DNA of 64,000 nucleotides from an uncultured Oscillospiraceae bacterium (GTDB lineage Bacteria; Bacillota_A; Clostridia; Oscillospirales; Oscillospiraceae). Position 1 is the stretch's first letter; each line of letters begins with the position of its first letter. The stretch is from assembly GCA_947631215.1 (NCBI GenBank), contig CANRKN010000002.1:14222-78221 (forward strand), in the 5' to 3' direction. A program made the position numbers and the translations under genes. Shown piece after piece: positions 1-7,500 of the stretch. The notes beneath the pieces were generated by a model that was not told where the DNA came from, did not search any database, and saw only the letters and a program-made list of their open reading frames with translations.

Positions 1-354
1 CTCTGCGTGGTGGGCTCCTACGCCATCCACAAGAACATCCTGGACGTGGTGGTCATGCTCATCTTCGGCGTCATCGGTTACGCCATGCGCAAGTTCGACC
101 TCAATACCGCTGCGGTGGTGCTGGCGCTGATATTGGGGCCCATCGGCGAGAAGGGTCTGAGAAACGCCCTGCGGGTATCCCAGGGCAGTATCAGCGTGCT
201 GTTTTCCAGCGTGGTGGACTGGGTGCTCATCGCGCTCTGCATCGTGGGCGTTTTGAGCCCCTTCTTCATGAACAAGATGGAGAAGAAGAGCCAGGCCCTG
301 GCGGACGAGAACGATTCCGAGGCCGGGACCGGGGACGCGCCGGTATCGGACTGA
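1..354 (+). CDS. TctA-family tripartite tricarboxylate transporter permease, C-terminal end (partial)
   Basis: This is the C-terminal 117 codons of a membrane permease whose start lies before the window. The segment around GSYAIHKNILDVVVMLIFG and the later GPIGEKGLRNAL match the conserved C-terminal region of TctA, the large membrane subunit of tripartite tricarboxylate transporters, which work with an extracytoplasmic TctC binding protein and the small TctB subunit. At least three hydrophobic segments are visible, ending in a charged, Glu/Asp-rich cytoplasmic tail. A strong hairpin follows the stop codon, so this gene probably closes its operon. The substrate (citrate or another carboxylate) cannot be read from this fragment. 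Confidence 0.8.
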   Translation, partial: LCVVGSYAIHKNILDVVVMLIFGVIGYAMRKFDLNTAAVVLALILGPIGEKGLRNALRVSQGSISVLFSSVVDWVLIALCIVGVLSPFFMNKMEKKSQALADENDSEAGTGDAPVSD

Positions 355-381
355 ACATAGACACAAACGAAAAGACATGAC

Positions 382-406
382 GAAGGGCGTGCCTGGCACG
401 CCCTTC
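382..406 (+). terminator. hairpin after the TctA gene
   Basis: An 11-bp perfect stem (GAAGGGCGTGC, 382-392, with its complement at 396-406) closes a 3-base loop. No long T run follows, so termination may be incomplete or assisted. Confidence 0.55.
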
Positions 407-444
407 TGACCATTGTAAAACCGGGGAAGAAAGGGGAGAGGCAT

Positions 445-1161
445 ATGCTCCACGCGCTGGACGGCCTGCGGGAACTGACCGCGACGTCGATGCTCCTCAG
501 GATGCTGCTCGCCATGATATGCGGCGGGCTCATCGGCATTGAGCGGGCCCGGCGCCACCGGGCGGCGGGGTTCCGCACCTATATGCTGGTGTGCCTGGGC
601 TCGGCGCTGACCATCCTGCTGGGCCAGTATCTCTATCACATGGCCACCCATGCGTGGGCGGCGGAGGCGGCGGCCGTGGGCTTTCGCACCGACATCACCC
701 GCATCGGCTCCCAGGTGGTCAACGGCATCGGCTTTCTGGGCGCGGGCGTCATCCTCGTCACTGGCCACCAGGAGGTGAAGGGCCTGACCACGGCGGCGGG
801 CCTGTGGGCCACGGCCTGCGTGGGCCTGGCCGTGGGGGCGGGGTTTTACGAGTGCGTGATCGTGGCGTTTCTCCTCATCTTCCTCAGCATGCACCTGCTG
901 CGGCGGGTGGAGACGATGCTCATGGAGCGGGGGCGGAACCTGAACCTCTACGTGGAGGTCCAGAGCCTGGAGAACTTCAGCGACGTGCTGGCCTGCATCC
1001 GGGCCCAGGGCGTGCACATCCACGCGGTGGACATCGACCGGGGCCGGAACGGGGGCAATCCCAACGCCATCGTGTACCTGCGCCTCAACCGGGGACAGCA
1101 CCACACCCAGATCATGACGGCCCTCTCCGAGCTGGAGAGCGTGTCCGCCGTGGAGATATGA
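445..1161 (+). CDS. MgtC/SapB family membrane protein, copy 1
   Basis: A 238-residue protein of the MgtC/SapB family. The N-terminal half holds about five hydrophobic segments with the family pattern GGLIGIERARRHRAAGFRTY near residue 31 and a second conserved stretch VVNGIGFLGAGVI. The C-terminal ~85 residues are soluble and ACT-like. MgtC proteins are linked to growth under low magnesium, acid stress and membrane potential control, but many Firmicute members have no assigned role. The ATG at 445 follows the purine-rich AAAGGGGAGAG. It is 15 bases upstream of a paralogue in the same orientation, so the two are probably co-transcribed. Confidence 0.85.
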   Translation: MLHALDGLRELTATSMLLRMLLAMICGGLIGIERARRHRAAGFRTYMLVCLGSALTILLGQYLYHMATHAWAAEAAAVGFRTDITRIGSQVVNGIGFLGAGVILVTGHQEVKGLTTAAGLWATACVGLAVGAGFYECVIVAFLLIFLSMHLLRRVETMLMERGRNLNLYVEVQSLENFSDVLACIRAQGVHIHAVDIDRGRNGGNPNAIVYLRLNRGQHHTQIMTALSELESVSAVEI

Positions 1162-1176
1162 GGAGGGGGGAGAGAC

Positions 1177-1872
1177 ATGCTGCACTTATTTGACGGCCTG
1201 CGGGAGGTCACCATGGCCTCCGTGACGCTGCGGCTGGTGCTGGCGGTGCTCTGCGGCGGCTGCATCGGCCTGGAGCGGGAGTATAAGCGCCGGGCGGCGG
1301 GCTTCCGCACCCACATCCTCATATGCCTGGGCGCCGCGGTGACCATGCTCACAGGGGAATATCTATACAGAGTCATGCAGCTCAACACCGATATCACCCG
1401 CATGGGCGCCCAGGTGGTGGCCGGCGTGGGCTTCATCGGCGCAGGGTGCATCATGGTCACCCGCCGGCAGCGCATCCGGGGCCTCACCACGGCGGCGGGC
1501 CTCTGGGTGGCGGCGGTCATCGGCCTGTGCCTGGGTGCGGGCTATTATGAGGCGGGCGTGGCCGGGACCATATTGGTGCTGGCGGCGGAGTCCGTCTTCT
1601 CCAAGCTGGAGCACTGGATGCTGGCAAACTCGGAGGAATTGAAGCTGCTGCTGGAATATGAGGGCCGGGACGCCCTGGAGAAGGTACTGGCCCTGTTCGC
1701 CCAAAAGGGCGTGCGGGTGCGCAACATGGTGGTCACCAGGTCCCAGGACGGGGAGAAGAAGAGCTCCAGCGTGGTGTTCACCCTGCAGCTGGACCAGCGC
1801 AACAAGGCCGACGCCGTGACGGCGGCGGTGGGCCAGGTTCCCGGCGTGGCCAGCGTGGTGGAGACCATGTGA
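1177..1872 (+). CDS. MgtC/SapB family membrane protein, copy 2
   Basis: A 231-residue paralogue of the preceding gene with the same plan: a hydrophobic N-terminal domain (GGCIGLEREYKRRAAGFRTH, then VVAGVGFIGAGCIMVT) and a C-terminal ACT-like domain. It lacks the short insertion that copy 1 has between the second and third membrane segments. The start is preceded by GAGGGGGGAGAG. Tandem position and similarity indicate gene duplication. Divergence at the residue level suggests the copies are old and may have different partners or ligands. Function beyond the family level is not known from the sequence. Confidence 0.85.
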   Translation: MLHLFDGLREVTMASVTLRLVLAVLCGGCIGLEREYKRRAAGFRTHILICLGAAVTMLTGEYLYRVMQLNTDITRMGAQVVAGVGFIGAGCIMVTRRQRIRGLTTAAGLWVAAVIGLCLGAGYYEAGVAGTILVLAAESVFSKLEHWMLANSEELKLLLEYEGRDALEKVLALFAQKGVRVRNMVVTRSQDGEKKSSSVVFTLQLDQRNKADAVTAAVGQVPGVASVVETM

Positions 1873-1928
1873 GCTTGCGCGGCCTGCGGGGGCTGTGGTA
1901 TACTGCGGAGGAAAGAGAGGCGGGAGAC

Positions 1929-2585
1929 ATGGAAAAGGGAAAACTCATCGTCATCGAGGGCGTGGACGGCAGCGGCAAGGCCACCCAGGCGAAGCTCCTC
2001 TATGAGGCGCTGCTTAATCGGGGCGAAAAGGCCATGAAGGTGTCCTTCCCGGACTATGACAGCGACTCCTCCGCCCTGGTGAAGATGTACCTGGCCGGAC
2101 AGTTCGGCAGCCAGCCCGGGGATGTGAACGCCTATGCAGCCTCCAGCTTCTACGCCGTGGACCGCTACGCCAGCTATAAAAAGGACTGGCAGGGATTCTA
2201 TCTCTCCGGCGGCACGGTGGTGGCGGACCGATACACCACCTCCAACGCGGTGCACCAGTGCTCCAAGCTTCCCGAGGAACAGTGGCCGGCATTCCTGGAC
2301 TGGCTGTTCCACTATGAATATGACCTGCTGGGCATCCCCGCCCCGGACAGGGTGCTGTTTCTCCAGACCGAGGCCGTCATTACGGAGGGGCTCCTATTAA
2401 AGCGCTACCACGGCGACGCCAGCCGGGAGGACATCCACGAATCCGACCGGGCCTATATGGCCCGCTCCCGTGCGGCTGCCGCCTACTGCGCCGGCCGCCT
2501 CGGCTGGACCACGGTGCAATGCACCCATAATGGTCAAATGCGGACCGTGGAGGATATACACGGGGAGATCATGGGGCTGGTGTAA
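1929..2585 (+). CDS. tmk: thymidylate kinase
   Basis: Phosphorylates dTMP to dTDP with ATP, the last committed step of dTTP supply. The 218-residue protein starts LIVIEGVDGSGKATQAKLL, a P-loop in which Ala replaces the usual Ser/Thr after the Lys, and has the family motif VVADRYTTSNAVHQ near residue 100. The ATG at 1929 is preferred over an in-frame start at 1869 because the upstream codons encode unrelated residues, overlap the previous gene, and AAAGAGAGGCGGGAG lies just before 1929. Some Firmicutes carry a second, divergent Tmk-like kinase, so whether this is the main enzyme is uncertain. Confidence 0.8.
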   Translation: MEKGKLIVIEGVDGSGKATQAKLLYEALLNRGEKAMKVSFPDYDSDSSALVKMYLAGQFGSQPGDVNAYAASSFYAVDRYASYKKDWQGFYLSGGTVVADRYTTSNAVHQCSKLPEEQWPAFLDWLFHYEYDLLGIPAPDRVLFLQTEAVITEGLLLKRYHGDASREDIHESDRAYMARSRAAAAYCAGRLGWTTVQCTHNGQMRTVEDIHGEIMGLV

Positions 2586-2602
2586 AAGGAATATAAAACG
2601 AG

Positions 2603-2625
2603 GCACGGCGCACTCAGCGCCGTGC
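2603..2625. terminator. bidirectional terminator between converging genes
   Basis: A 9-bp perfect stem, GCACGGCGC (2603-2611) with its complement (2617-2625), and a 5-base loop. TGCTATTTTAG follows on the plus strand and an A-rich stretch precedes it, so it can serve both tmk and the opposing kinase-like gene, whose stop codon is at 2628-2630. Confidence 0.65.
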
Positions 2626-2627
2626 TG

Positions 2628-3293
2628 CTATTTTAGTTTGAAGTGTTCTGCCAGAGCGGAGAGGACCTCCTCTCTGGTGTCCCCATCGCCGGCGGGGCGG
2701 AGGATGGTGAAGAAACCGCTGCTTTGAAGGGCGGCGTACCGCTCCGGGCTGTTGACCTGGGCGATGCAGGATTTGAAGTTTTCCAACGCTGCCTCCGGGT
2801 CGGGGCAGGAGCGGATGACGGAGAGCAGGAACTGCTTGTCCGGATCGTCCCGGTCAAAGAACCGGTCCACGGACATCGCCTGCGGGGACAGCATGATGGC
2901 CACGTGGTCATAGTCCGATATCTGCCACAGCAGGTCGCAGGGGATGTTCGTGTCCACGATGACCTTTCTGTCGCCGGACAGGCGGATGAGCTCCGCCACC
3001 TCGAATCCGGCCAGCTCCCGCTGGTTTCCGTCCACCCAGGCCTCGTATTCCTCCGGCGTCCGGCTCACGAAATGCTGCCAGGAGGGCATGGTGTGGCGGT
3101 AGCAGAGATTGGGCTGCCGGTCCGGATCGGCGATGGACAGGATGGTGTCCAGATTGTAGTTCTCCCCGCAGTGGACCATGCCGTATCTCTCGGCCAGCAT
3201 GGCGCACATGGTGGACTTCCCCGCGTAGGCGGTGCCGTTGATGAAATAGCAGTTCCTGAGATAGTACCGCAGGATGTTGTTCTCGATCTGCAT
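2628..3293 (-). CDS. P-loop NTPase/kinase-like protein
   Basis: A 221-residue soluble protein with an N-terminal Walker A motif, INGTAYAGKST (residues ~18-28), the layout of small-molecule kinases and zeta-toxin-like P-loop proteins. A later segment KVIVDTNIP may supply the Walker B strand. No membrane segment or signal peptide is visible. I do not recognise the substrate. It is read from the minus strand, directly downstream of two tRNA genes and their trailing hairpin elements, and may be co-transcribed with them. Related proteins in Clostridia are usually annotated only as AAA-family ATPase or nucleotide kinase. Confidence 0.7.
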   Translation of the reverse strand: MQIENNILRYYLRNCYFINGTAYAGKSTMCAMLAERYGMVHCGENYNLDTILSIADPDRQPNLCYRHTMPSWQHFVSRTPEEYEAWVDGNQRELAGFEVAELIRLSGDRKVIVDTNIPCDLLWQISDYDHVAIMLSPQAMSVDRFFDRDDPDKQFLLSVIRSCPDPEAALENFKSCIAQVNSPERYAALQSSGFFTILRPAGDGDTREEVLSALAEHFKLK

Positions 3294-3319
3294 ATGCCCA
3301 CTCCTTGTTCTTCAGGGCT

Positions 3320-3423
3320 CCCGCAAAAGCCCAGCGAAGCGGGTTTTGCGGGAAAAAGGAGAAAGAGTTCTGACCGATGAGGGGGTCTGGCTTGCCAGAA
3401 CCTCGAATCTTCAGAACTCTTTC
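3320..3423 (-). repeat. two-hairpin element A, trailing tRNA-Pro
   Basis: A 104-base element with two hairpins. The first (3320-3352) pairs CCCGCAAAA with TTTTGCGGG around a core AGCGAAGC. After an 8-base spacer, the second has perfect 13-bp arms, GAAAGAGTTCTGA (3361-3373) and its complement (3411-3423), around a 37-base interior that holds a further 6-bp hairpin (TCTGGC/GCCAGA). It begins 4 bases after the CCA end of tRNA-Pro on the minus strand. Its architecture matches element B almost base for base in length while the stems differ by paired changes. Confidence 0.8.
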
Positions 3424-3427
3424 GACG

Positions 3428-3503
3428 TGGTCGGAGTGAGGTGACTTGAACACCCGGCCTCTTGGTCCCGAACCAAGCGCGCTACCAACTGCGCTACACC
3501 CCG
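3428..3503 (-). tRNA. tRNA-Pro (anticodon CGG)
   Basis: A 76-base cloverleaf on the minus strand: acceptor stem CGGGGTG with CACTCCG (one G-U pair), D arm GCGC/GCGC, anticodon stem CTTGG/CCAAG with loop TTCGGGA giving anticodon CGG, variable loop AGGCC, T arm with TTCAAGT, discriminator A and encoded CCA. It reads CCG proline codons. It lies downstream of tRNA-Gly in the same transcription unit, separated by element B. Confidence 0.95.
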
Positions 3504-3526
3504 ATACCTTATTCCCCCGTTGGGGC

Positions 3527-3632
3527 CCCCGCGCGAGTCCAGCGAAGCGAGTCGCGCGGGGAAGAGGAGGAAGTTTTTTGGCCGATGTCCGCAGCCTCGC
3601 TCGCGAGGCCGCGGCATCTCCAAAAAACTTCC
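3527..3632 (-). repeat. two-hairpin element B, trailing tRNA-Gly
   Basis: Same design as element A. The first hairpin (3528-3560) pairs CCCGCGCGA with TCGCGCGGG around the identical core AGCGAAGC. An 8-base spacer follows, then perfect 13-bp arms GGAAGTTTTTTGG (3569-3581) and complement (3620-3632) around a 38-base interior that starts CCGATG, as in A. It begins 5 bases after the CCA end of tRNA-Gly on the minus strand. Eight stem pairs differ from A and every change is compensated on the other arm. Confidence 0.8.
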
Positions 3633-3637
3633 GACGA

Positions 3638-3711
3638 TGGAGCAGGTGAAGGGAATCGAACCCTCGTATTCAGCTTGGGAAGCTGATGTTCTGCCATTGA
3701 ACTACACCTGC
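3638..3711 (-). tRNA. tRNA-Gly (anticodon CCC)
   Basis: A 74-base cloverleaf on the minus strand: acceptor GCAGGTG/CACCTGC, D arm GTTC/GAAC, anticodon stem TCAGC/GCTGA with loop TTCCCAA giving anticodon CCC, T arm GAGGG/CCCTT with loop TTCGATT, discriminator T and encoded CCA. It decodes GGG. A consensus promoter lies just upstream (3723-3751). Confidence 0.95.
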
Positions 3712-3722
3712 ACGGCTAGAAG

Positions 3723-3751
3723 ATTATATCACCGGGTCACGGAGATTGCAA
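3723..3751 (-). promoter_or_regulatory. sigma-A promoter of the tRNA-Gly/tRNA-Pro unit
   Basis: On the minus strand: -35 TTGCAA (3746-3751), 17-base spacer, -10 TATAAT (3723-3728). Transcription would start about 5 bases before the tRNA-Gly 5' end. Confidence 0.85.
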
Positions 3752-3798
3752 GCATAAAATTGCCCATCCCCTACATAGCCTGTACGGGAGGGGACGAG

Positions 3799-3975
3799 AT
3801 GAACTATCTGCGGCTGATGATCGCGGCGGCGCTGTTCCTGGGGGCCACCTGCGCGAAGATATACATGCCCGAGCGGGCGGAAGAGCCCATCGCGGCGGTG
3901 CAGGCGCTCATAGATAGGGACAGCTTCGCGCTGCCCCTGCCGGAGGAGGCGCTGGCGTGGCTGGACTTGCCTTAA
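3799..3975 (+). CDS. small membrane-anchored protein, possible SpoIVFA remnant
   Basis: A 58-residue protein: a hydrophobic N-terminal helix (LRLMIAAALFLGATCAKIYM) followed by an acidic, Leu/Ala-rich tail. The ATG at 3799 is preceded by GGGAGGGGACGAG, a good ribosome binding site. Its end overlaps the GTG start of the following SpoIVFB-like protease by 19 bases, implying translational coupling. In Bacillus the protease SpoIVFB is encoded after its partner SpoIVFA, which has an N-terminal membrane helix and a peptidase-M23-like domain. This protein could be a minimal or truncated counterpart without the M23 domain. That is inference from position and topology only. Confidence 0.55.
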   Translation: MNYLRLMIAAALFLGATCAKIYMPERAEEPIAAVQALIDRDSFALPLPEEALAWLDLP

Positions 3976-4517
3976 GTGTCAGCCCCGGCTTTGTACTGCT
4001 GGCGGCGGCGGTGTACTTCCTGGGCGGGGCGGGGGCGCTGGCGGCCATGGGCGCGGCGGCCCTGGCCCATGAGCTGGGGCATCTGGCGGCCATGTTTTTG
4101 ACCGGCGCGGCGGTCCGGGGCCTGCGGGTCACCGGGTGCGGCCTCGTCATCGACTACGGCGGGGACCTTACACGCCGGGAGGAGATGGGCATCGTGGCGG
4201 CGGGGCCCCTGGCGGGGCTCTTCTTCGCGGCGCTGTGCTTTCTCACGGATATCCCCTTTCTCATCTATACCGGCGCCATCGCGCTGCTCGCGGCCATGTT
4301 CAACTTGCTGCCGGCGCTGCCCATGGATGGGGGGCGGCTGGCGCAGTACATGCTGGAGGGGGTCATGAGCGAGCATGCGGCGGCCATTACCCTTCGCGTC
4401 ACGGGCACGCTGTGCGCCCTGGGGGTGTTCGCCACGGGACTGTGTATCCGCTCCGTCAGCGCGGCGGCGGTGGGAATTTGGCTGGGAGTGCTTGCCAATT
4501 TCCCCGATATGGGGTAA
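3957..4517 (+). CDS. SpoIVFB-like site-2 (M50) intramembrane protease
   Basis: A 186-residue polytopic membrane protease. The zinc-binding motif HELGH is at residues 38-42 inside a hydrophobic helix, and the third-ligand motif LLPALPMDGGR is near residue 117, the signature of M50/S2P enzymes. It is compact and lacks a CBS domain, resembling SpoIVFB, which cleaves pro-sigma-K during sporulation. The GTG start overlaps the preceding small gene, so it depends on coupling. GerW elsewhere in the window agrees with a sporulating host. The exact substrate is inferred. Confidence 0.75.
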   Translation: MAGLALSVSPGFVLLAAAVYFLGGAGALAAMGAAALAHELGHLAAMFLTGAAVRGLRVTGCGLVIDYGGDLTRREEMGIVAAGPLAGLFFAALCFLTDIPFLIYTGAIALLAAMFNLLPALPMDGGRLAQYMLEGVMSEHAAAITLRVTGTLCALGVFATGLCIRSVSAAAVGIWLGVLANFPDMG

Positions 4518-4527
4518 ACTGTCCCAC

Positions 4528-6372
4528 ATGGAAATGAACGAACACATTGACGCCCTGCTCCGGCAGGTACAGCGTCCCGCCCGGTATGTGGGCGGCGAAT
4601 ACGGCCAGGTGGTGAAGGACAAGGCGGGCGTGGACGTGCGCTTTGCCTTCTGCTTCCCGGACACCTATGAGATCGGCATGTCCAACCTGGGGATGAAGAT
4701 CCTCTACGGCGTCTTGAACGACATGCCCGGGGTGTGGTGCGAGCGGGTGTTCGCCCCCTGGGGCGACATGGCGGAAAAGCTGCGCTCTGAGCATATCCCC
4801 CTGTGGGCACTGGAGAGCGGGGACCCCTTATCGGACTTCGACGTCATCGCCTTCTCCATCGGCTATGAGATGGCCTATACCACCGTGCTGGACATGCTGG
4901 ACCTGGGGGGCGTGCCCATCCACGCGGCGGAGCGCACGGGCTTGAAGCATATGGTCATGGCCGGGGGCGGGTGCATGTGCAACATCGAACCCATGGCGGA
5001 CTTCTTCGACCTGTGCTTCCTGGGCGAGGGGGAGGACGTGGACCGGGAGGTCCTGGAGCTCTACCAGAGGGCCAAGCATGAGGGCTGGGACAAGCCCCGG
5101 TTCCTGCGGGAGGCTGCCCGGATAGAGGGCGTCTATATCCCCAGCCTCTATGATATAACCTACAACGCCGACGGCACTGTGGCGGCCATCACGGCGAAGG
5201 AGGGCGCCCCCGAAAAGGTGAGAAAGCGCATCGTGGAGGACTTTGACGCCTGCTATTTCCCCACAAAGCCGGTGGTGCCCTCCACGGAGATCGTCCACGA
5301 CCGGGTGAGCCTGGAGGTGTTCCGGGGCTGCATCCGGGGCTGCCGGTTCTGCCAGGCGGGCCACACCAACCGGCCTGTCCGCTCAAGAAAGGCGGAGACA
5401 TTGCTCAAACTGGGGAAGGAGACCCTGGAGAACACGGGTTATCAGGAGCTCAACCTTTCAAGCCTCAGCACCAGCGACTATCGGGAACTGTCTGAGCTGT
5501 GCGACGGGCTTTTGGACTACTGCCGGCCCCGGGGCATCAGCCTGAGCCTGCCCAGCCTTCGGGCGGACAACTTCTCCATGGACATCATGCACCGGGTACA
5601 GCAGGTGCGCAAGAGCGGCCTCACCTTCGCCCCCGAGGCGGGCACCCAGCGGCTGCGGGACGTGATCAACAAGAACGTCACCGAGGAGGACCTGTTGAAC
5701 TCCTGCCGCATCGCCTTTCAGGGTGGCTGGAACGGGGTGAAGCTGTACTTCATGCTGGGCCTGCCCACGGAGACGGACGAGGACGTGCTGGGCATTGCGG
5801 ACCTGGCGAAGAAGGTGTACTGGACCTGGCGGGAGGCCGCTCCCGACAGAAGCCGGGGCGTGCGCATCACGGTGAGCACCTCGGAATTCATCCCCAAGCC
5901 CCACACCCCCTTCCAGTGGGAGGCGCAGATAAGCAGAGAAGAATACCTGCGGCGGGTAAAGCTTTTGACCGACGCCCTGGCAAGGGCAAAGAGCATCACC
6001 TATAACTGGCATGACGCCGAGATGAGCCTTGTGGAGGCGGCCCTGGCCCGGGGCGACCGGCGCGTGGGCGCCGTCGTGGAAGAAGTTTGGAAAAACGGCG
6101 GGCGGCTGGAGAGCTGGAGCGATTATTTCGCCCTGGACCGGTGGCTCGCGGCGTTCCCCGCCTGCGGGCTGGATATGGACTTTTACGCCACCCGGGGCCG
6201 GCCCACGGAGGAGCTGCAGCCCTGGGAGCACATGGACTGCGCTGTGAGCCGCCGGCATTTGGAGCGGGAGCGGCAGCGGGCCTACGAGGGCGTGCTCACC
6301 CCCGACTGCCGGGCGGGCTGCGCCGGATGCGGGGCGTCCCGGCTCCTGAAGGAGGGCGTGTGCCGTGGATAA
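4528..6372 (+). CDS. radical SAM protein, TIGR03960 type (B12-binding-like N-terminus)
   Basis: A 614-residue radical SAM protein. The N-terminal region resembles a cobalamin-binding-like fold (FPDTYEIGMSNLG). The 4Fe-4S/SAM motif is GCIRGCRFCQ (CxxxCxxC, residues ~270). The C-terminus has another Cys-rich patch, CRAGCAGCG. It overlaps the TIGR03936 gene by 8 bases, the partner it almost always has in Clostridia, Actinobacteria and others. The pair is presumed to modify RNA or a cofactor, but no reaction is established that I can name. The ATG at 4528 is 10 bases after the protease stop. An ATG two codons later is also possible. Confidence 0.85.
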   Translation: MEMNEHIDALLRQVQRPARYVGGEYGQVVKDKAGVDVRFAFCFPDTYEIGMSNLGMKILYGVLNDMPGVWCERVFAPWGDMAEKLRSEHIPLWALESGDPLSDFDVIAFSIGYEMAYTTVLDMLDLGGVPIHAAERTGLKHMVMAGGGCMCNIEPMADFFDLCFLGEGEDVDREVLELYQRAKHEGWDKPRFLREAARIEGVYIPSLYDITYNADGTVAAITAKEGAPEKVRKRIVEDFDACYFPTKPVVPSTEIVHDRVSLEVFRGCIRGCRFCQAGHTNRPVRSRKAETLLKLGKETLENTGYQELNLSSLSTSDYRELSELCDGLLDYCRPRGISLSLPSLRADNFSMDIMHRVQQVRKSGLTFAPEAGTQRLRDVINKNVTEEDLLNSCRIAFQGGWNGVKLYFMLGLPTETDEDVLGIADLAKKVYWTWREAAPDRSRGVRITVSTSEFIPKPHTPFQWEAQISREEYLRRVKLLTDALARAKSITYNWHDAEMSLVEAALARGDRRVGAVVEEVWKNGGRLESWSDYFALDRWLAAFPACGLDMDFYATRGRPTEELQPWEHMDCAVSRRHLERERQRAYEGVLTPDCRAGCAGCGASRLLKEGVCRG

Positions 6373-6997
6373 GCTGAGACTGAAATTCTCCAAGACCGGG
6401 CGGGCGGTGTATCTTTCCCACCTGGATCTGATGCGCACCATGCAGCGGGTGTTCTCCCGGGCGGGGGTGCCCTTAAAATACTCCGAGGGCTTCAACCCCC
6501 ACGCGAAGATATCCATCATCCTGCCCCTTTCCGTGGGCACGGCGAGCCTGTGCGAATACATGGATTTCGCCCTCACGGAGGACCGGGACTTGGCGGCGCT
6601 GCCGGAGGCGCTCAACGCCTATATGCCCGAGGGCATCGAGGCGTTGGAGGCATACGAGGCTCCCTGCAAGGGCGCGGAGCTTCGCTGGCTCATGGTGGAG
6701 GGGGTCATGAAGGGCGGAAAAGACGCGGCGTTCTATACAGAGTTCTTCTCCCGGGACACCATCCCCGTCACCCGAAAGGCCAAGCGGAGCGTGCGCACCG
6801 ACGACATCGCCCCAGCCATCCAGGCGGTGCAGTTCAGCGACATAGAGGGCGGCGTGGCGGCAAAGGCGATCCTCCACGCCCAGGACCCCACTGTGAGCCC
6901 GGAGCTGATGATGGCCGCCCTGGGGGAGGACGCTCCGGGGTACTGGCGGTTCACCCGCCTGGAGGCCTTCAGGGAGGACCTGGCGCCCTTCCGTTAA
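6365..6997 (+). CDS. radical SAM-associated protein, TIGR03936 (DUF2344)
   Basis: A 210-residue protein with the family N-terminus LRLKFSKTGRAVYLSHLDLM and EGFNPHAKISIILPLSVG. In many genomes this domain is fused to, or encoded directly after, the TIGR03960 radical SAM protein, as here. It starts with GTG, overlapping the partner's end, which implies coupled translation and a complex. It contains no cysteine cluster of its own, so it is probably a substrate-binding partner. The following gene is rplS, behind its own promoter. Confidence 0.85.
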   Translation: MDKLRLKFSKTGRAVYLSHLDLMRTMQRVFSRAGVPLKYSEGFNPHAKISIILPLSVGTASLCEYMDFALTEDRDLAALPEALNAYMPEGIEALEAYEAPCKGAELRWLMVEGVMKGGKDAAFYTEFFSRDTIPVTRKAKRSVRTDDIAPAIQAVQFSDIEGGVAAKAILHAQDPTVSPELMMAALGEDAPGYWRFTRLEAFREDLAPFR

Positions 6998-7023
6998 AAA
7001 GTGGATATTTTTCGGAAAAATGC

Positions 7024-7052
7024 TTGCATATCCAAAAGAAATATGCTATGAT
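7024..7052 (+). promoter_or_regulatory. sigma-A promoter of rplS
   Basis: -35 TTGCAT (7024-7029), 17-base spacer, -10 TATGAT (7047-7052), located just after the radical SAM-associated gene. Confidence 0.8.
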
Positions 7053-7058
7053 ACCCGA

Positions 7059-7143
7059 GCATGTTAATGCGTCTAATAAGGCGGTCCGCTGCCGGATGAG
7101 CGTTATTCCCGGTATGAACGTCTAGTTAAGGAAGGTTTATATC
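7059..7143 (+). promoter_or_regulatory. 5' leader of rplS, possible L19 autoregulatory RNA
   Basis: About 85 bases separate the predicted start of transcription from the rplS ATG. The leader contains short GC-rich complementary stretches (GCGG/CCGC, CCGG/CCGG) and AATAA/TTATT flanks that could fold. Firmicute rplS genes often carry a small L19-binding leader (Rfam L19_leader). I cannot confirm the consensus by eye. Confidence 0.35.
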
Positions 7144-7485
7144 ATGGATCTCATCAATGCGCTGACCCAGCAGTACATGAAGCCGGAGCTGCCGGAGATG
7201 AACGTGGGCGACACCGTCCGCGTCACCGTCCGCATCAAGGAGGGCAACCGCGAGCGCAACCAGGCCTTCGAGGGCACCCTCATCGCCAAGAAGCACGGCG
7301 GCATCAACGAGACCATCACCGTGCGCCGTATCTCCTACGGCGTGGGCTGTGAGAAGGTCTTCCCGGTACACTCTCCCACCATCGTGAGCGTGGACACCGT
7401 CCGCAAGGGCAAGGTCCGCCGGGCGAAGCTCTACTACCTGCGCGACCGCGTGGGCAAGGCCGCCAAGGTCCGGGAGAAGCTGTAA
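7144..7485 (+). CDS. rplS: 50S ribosomal protein L19
   Basis: A full-length 113-residue L19, found at the 30S-50S interface where it contributes to bridge formation. The sequence has the typical order: [17 protein letters not shown], an SH3-like core [19 protein letters not shown], and KAAKVREKL at the end. AAGGAAGG precedes the ATG. It stands as a single transcription unit: its own promoter and leader upstream, a 15-bp terminator downstream. Confidence 0.97.
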   Translation: MDLINALTQQYMKPELPEMNVGDTVRVTVRIKEGNRERNQAFEGTLIAKKHGGINETITVRRISYGVGCEKVFPVHSPTIVSVDTVRKGKVRRAKLYYLRDRVGKAAKVREKL

Positions 7486-7500
7486 AAAAACCGAAAAGAC

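Noticed and set aside
355..444. Possible magnesium riboswitch before the MgtC genes
   Set aside because: The gap is only 90 bases, most of it the terminator hairpin; no M-box-like layout fits.
3428..3711. tRNA genes as an integration site of a prophage or island
   Set aside because: No integrase, phage gene or direct repeat of a tRNA end is found nearby; flanking genes are ordinary chromosomal genes.
6365..6372. The short overlaps between consecutive genes (radical SAM pair, rbgA/rnhB, lon/yihA, pyrK/pyrD) as possible frameshifts splitting single genes
   Set aside because: Each partner is a complete, separately known family with its own start region; the overlaps are normal translational coupling.
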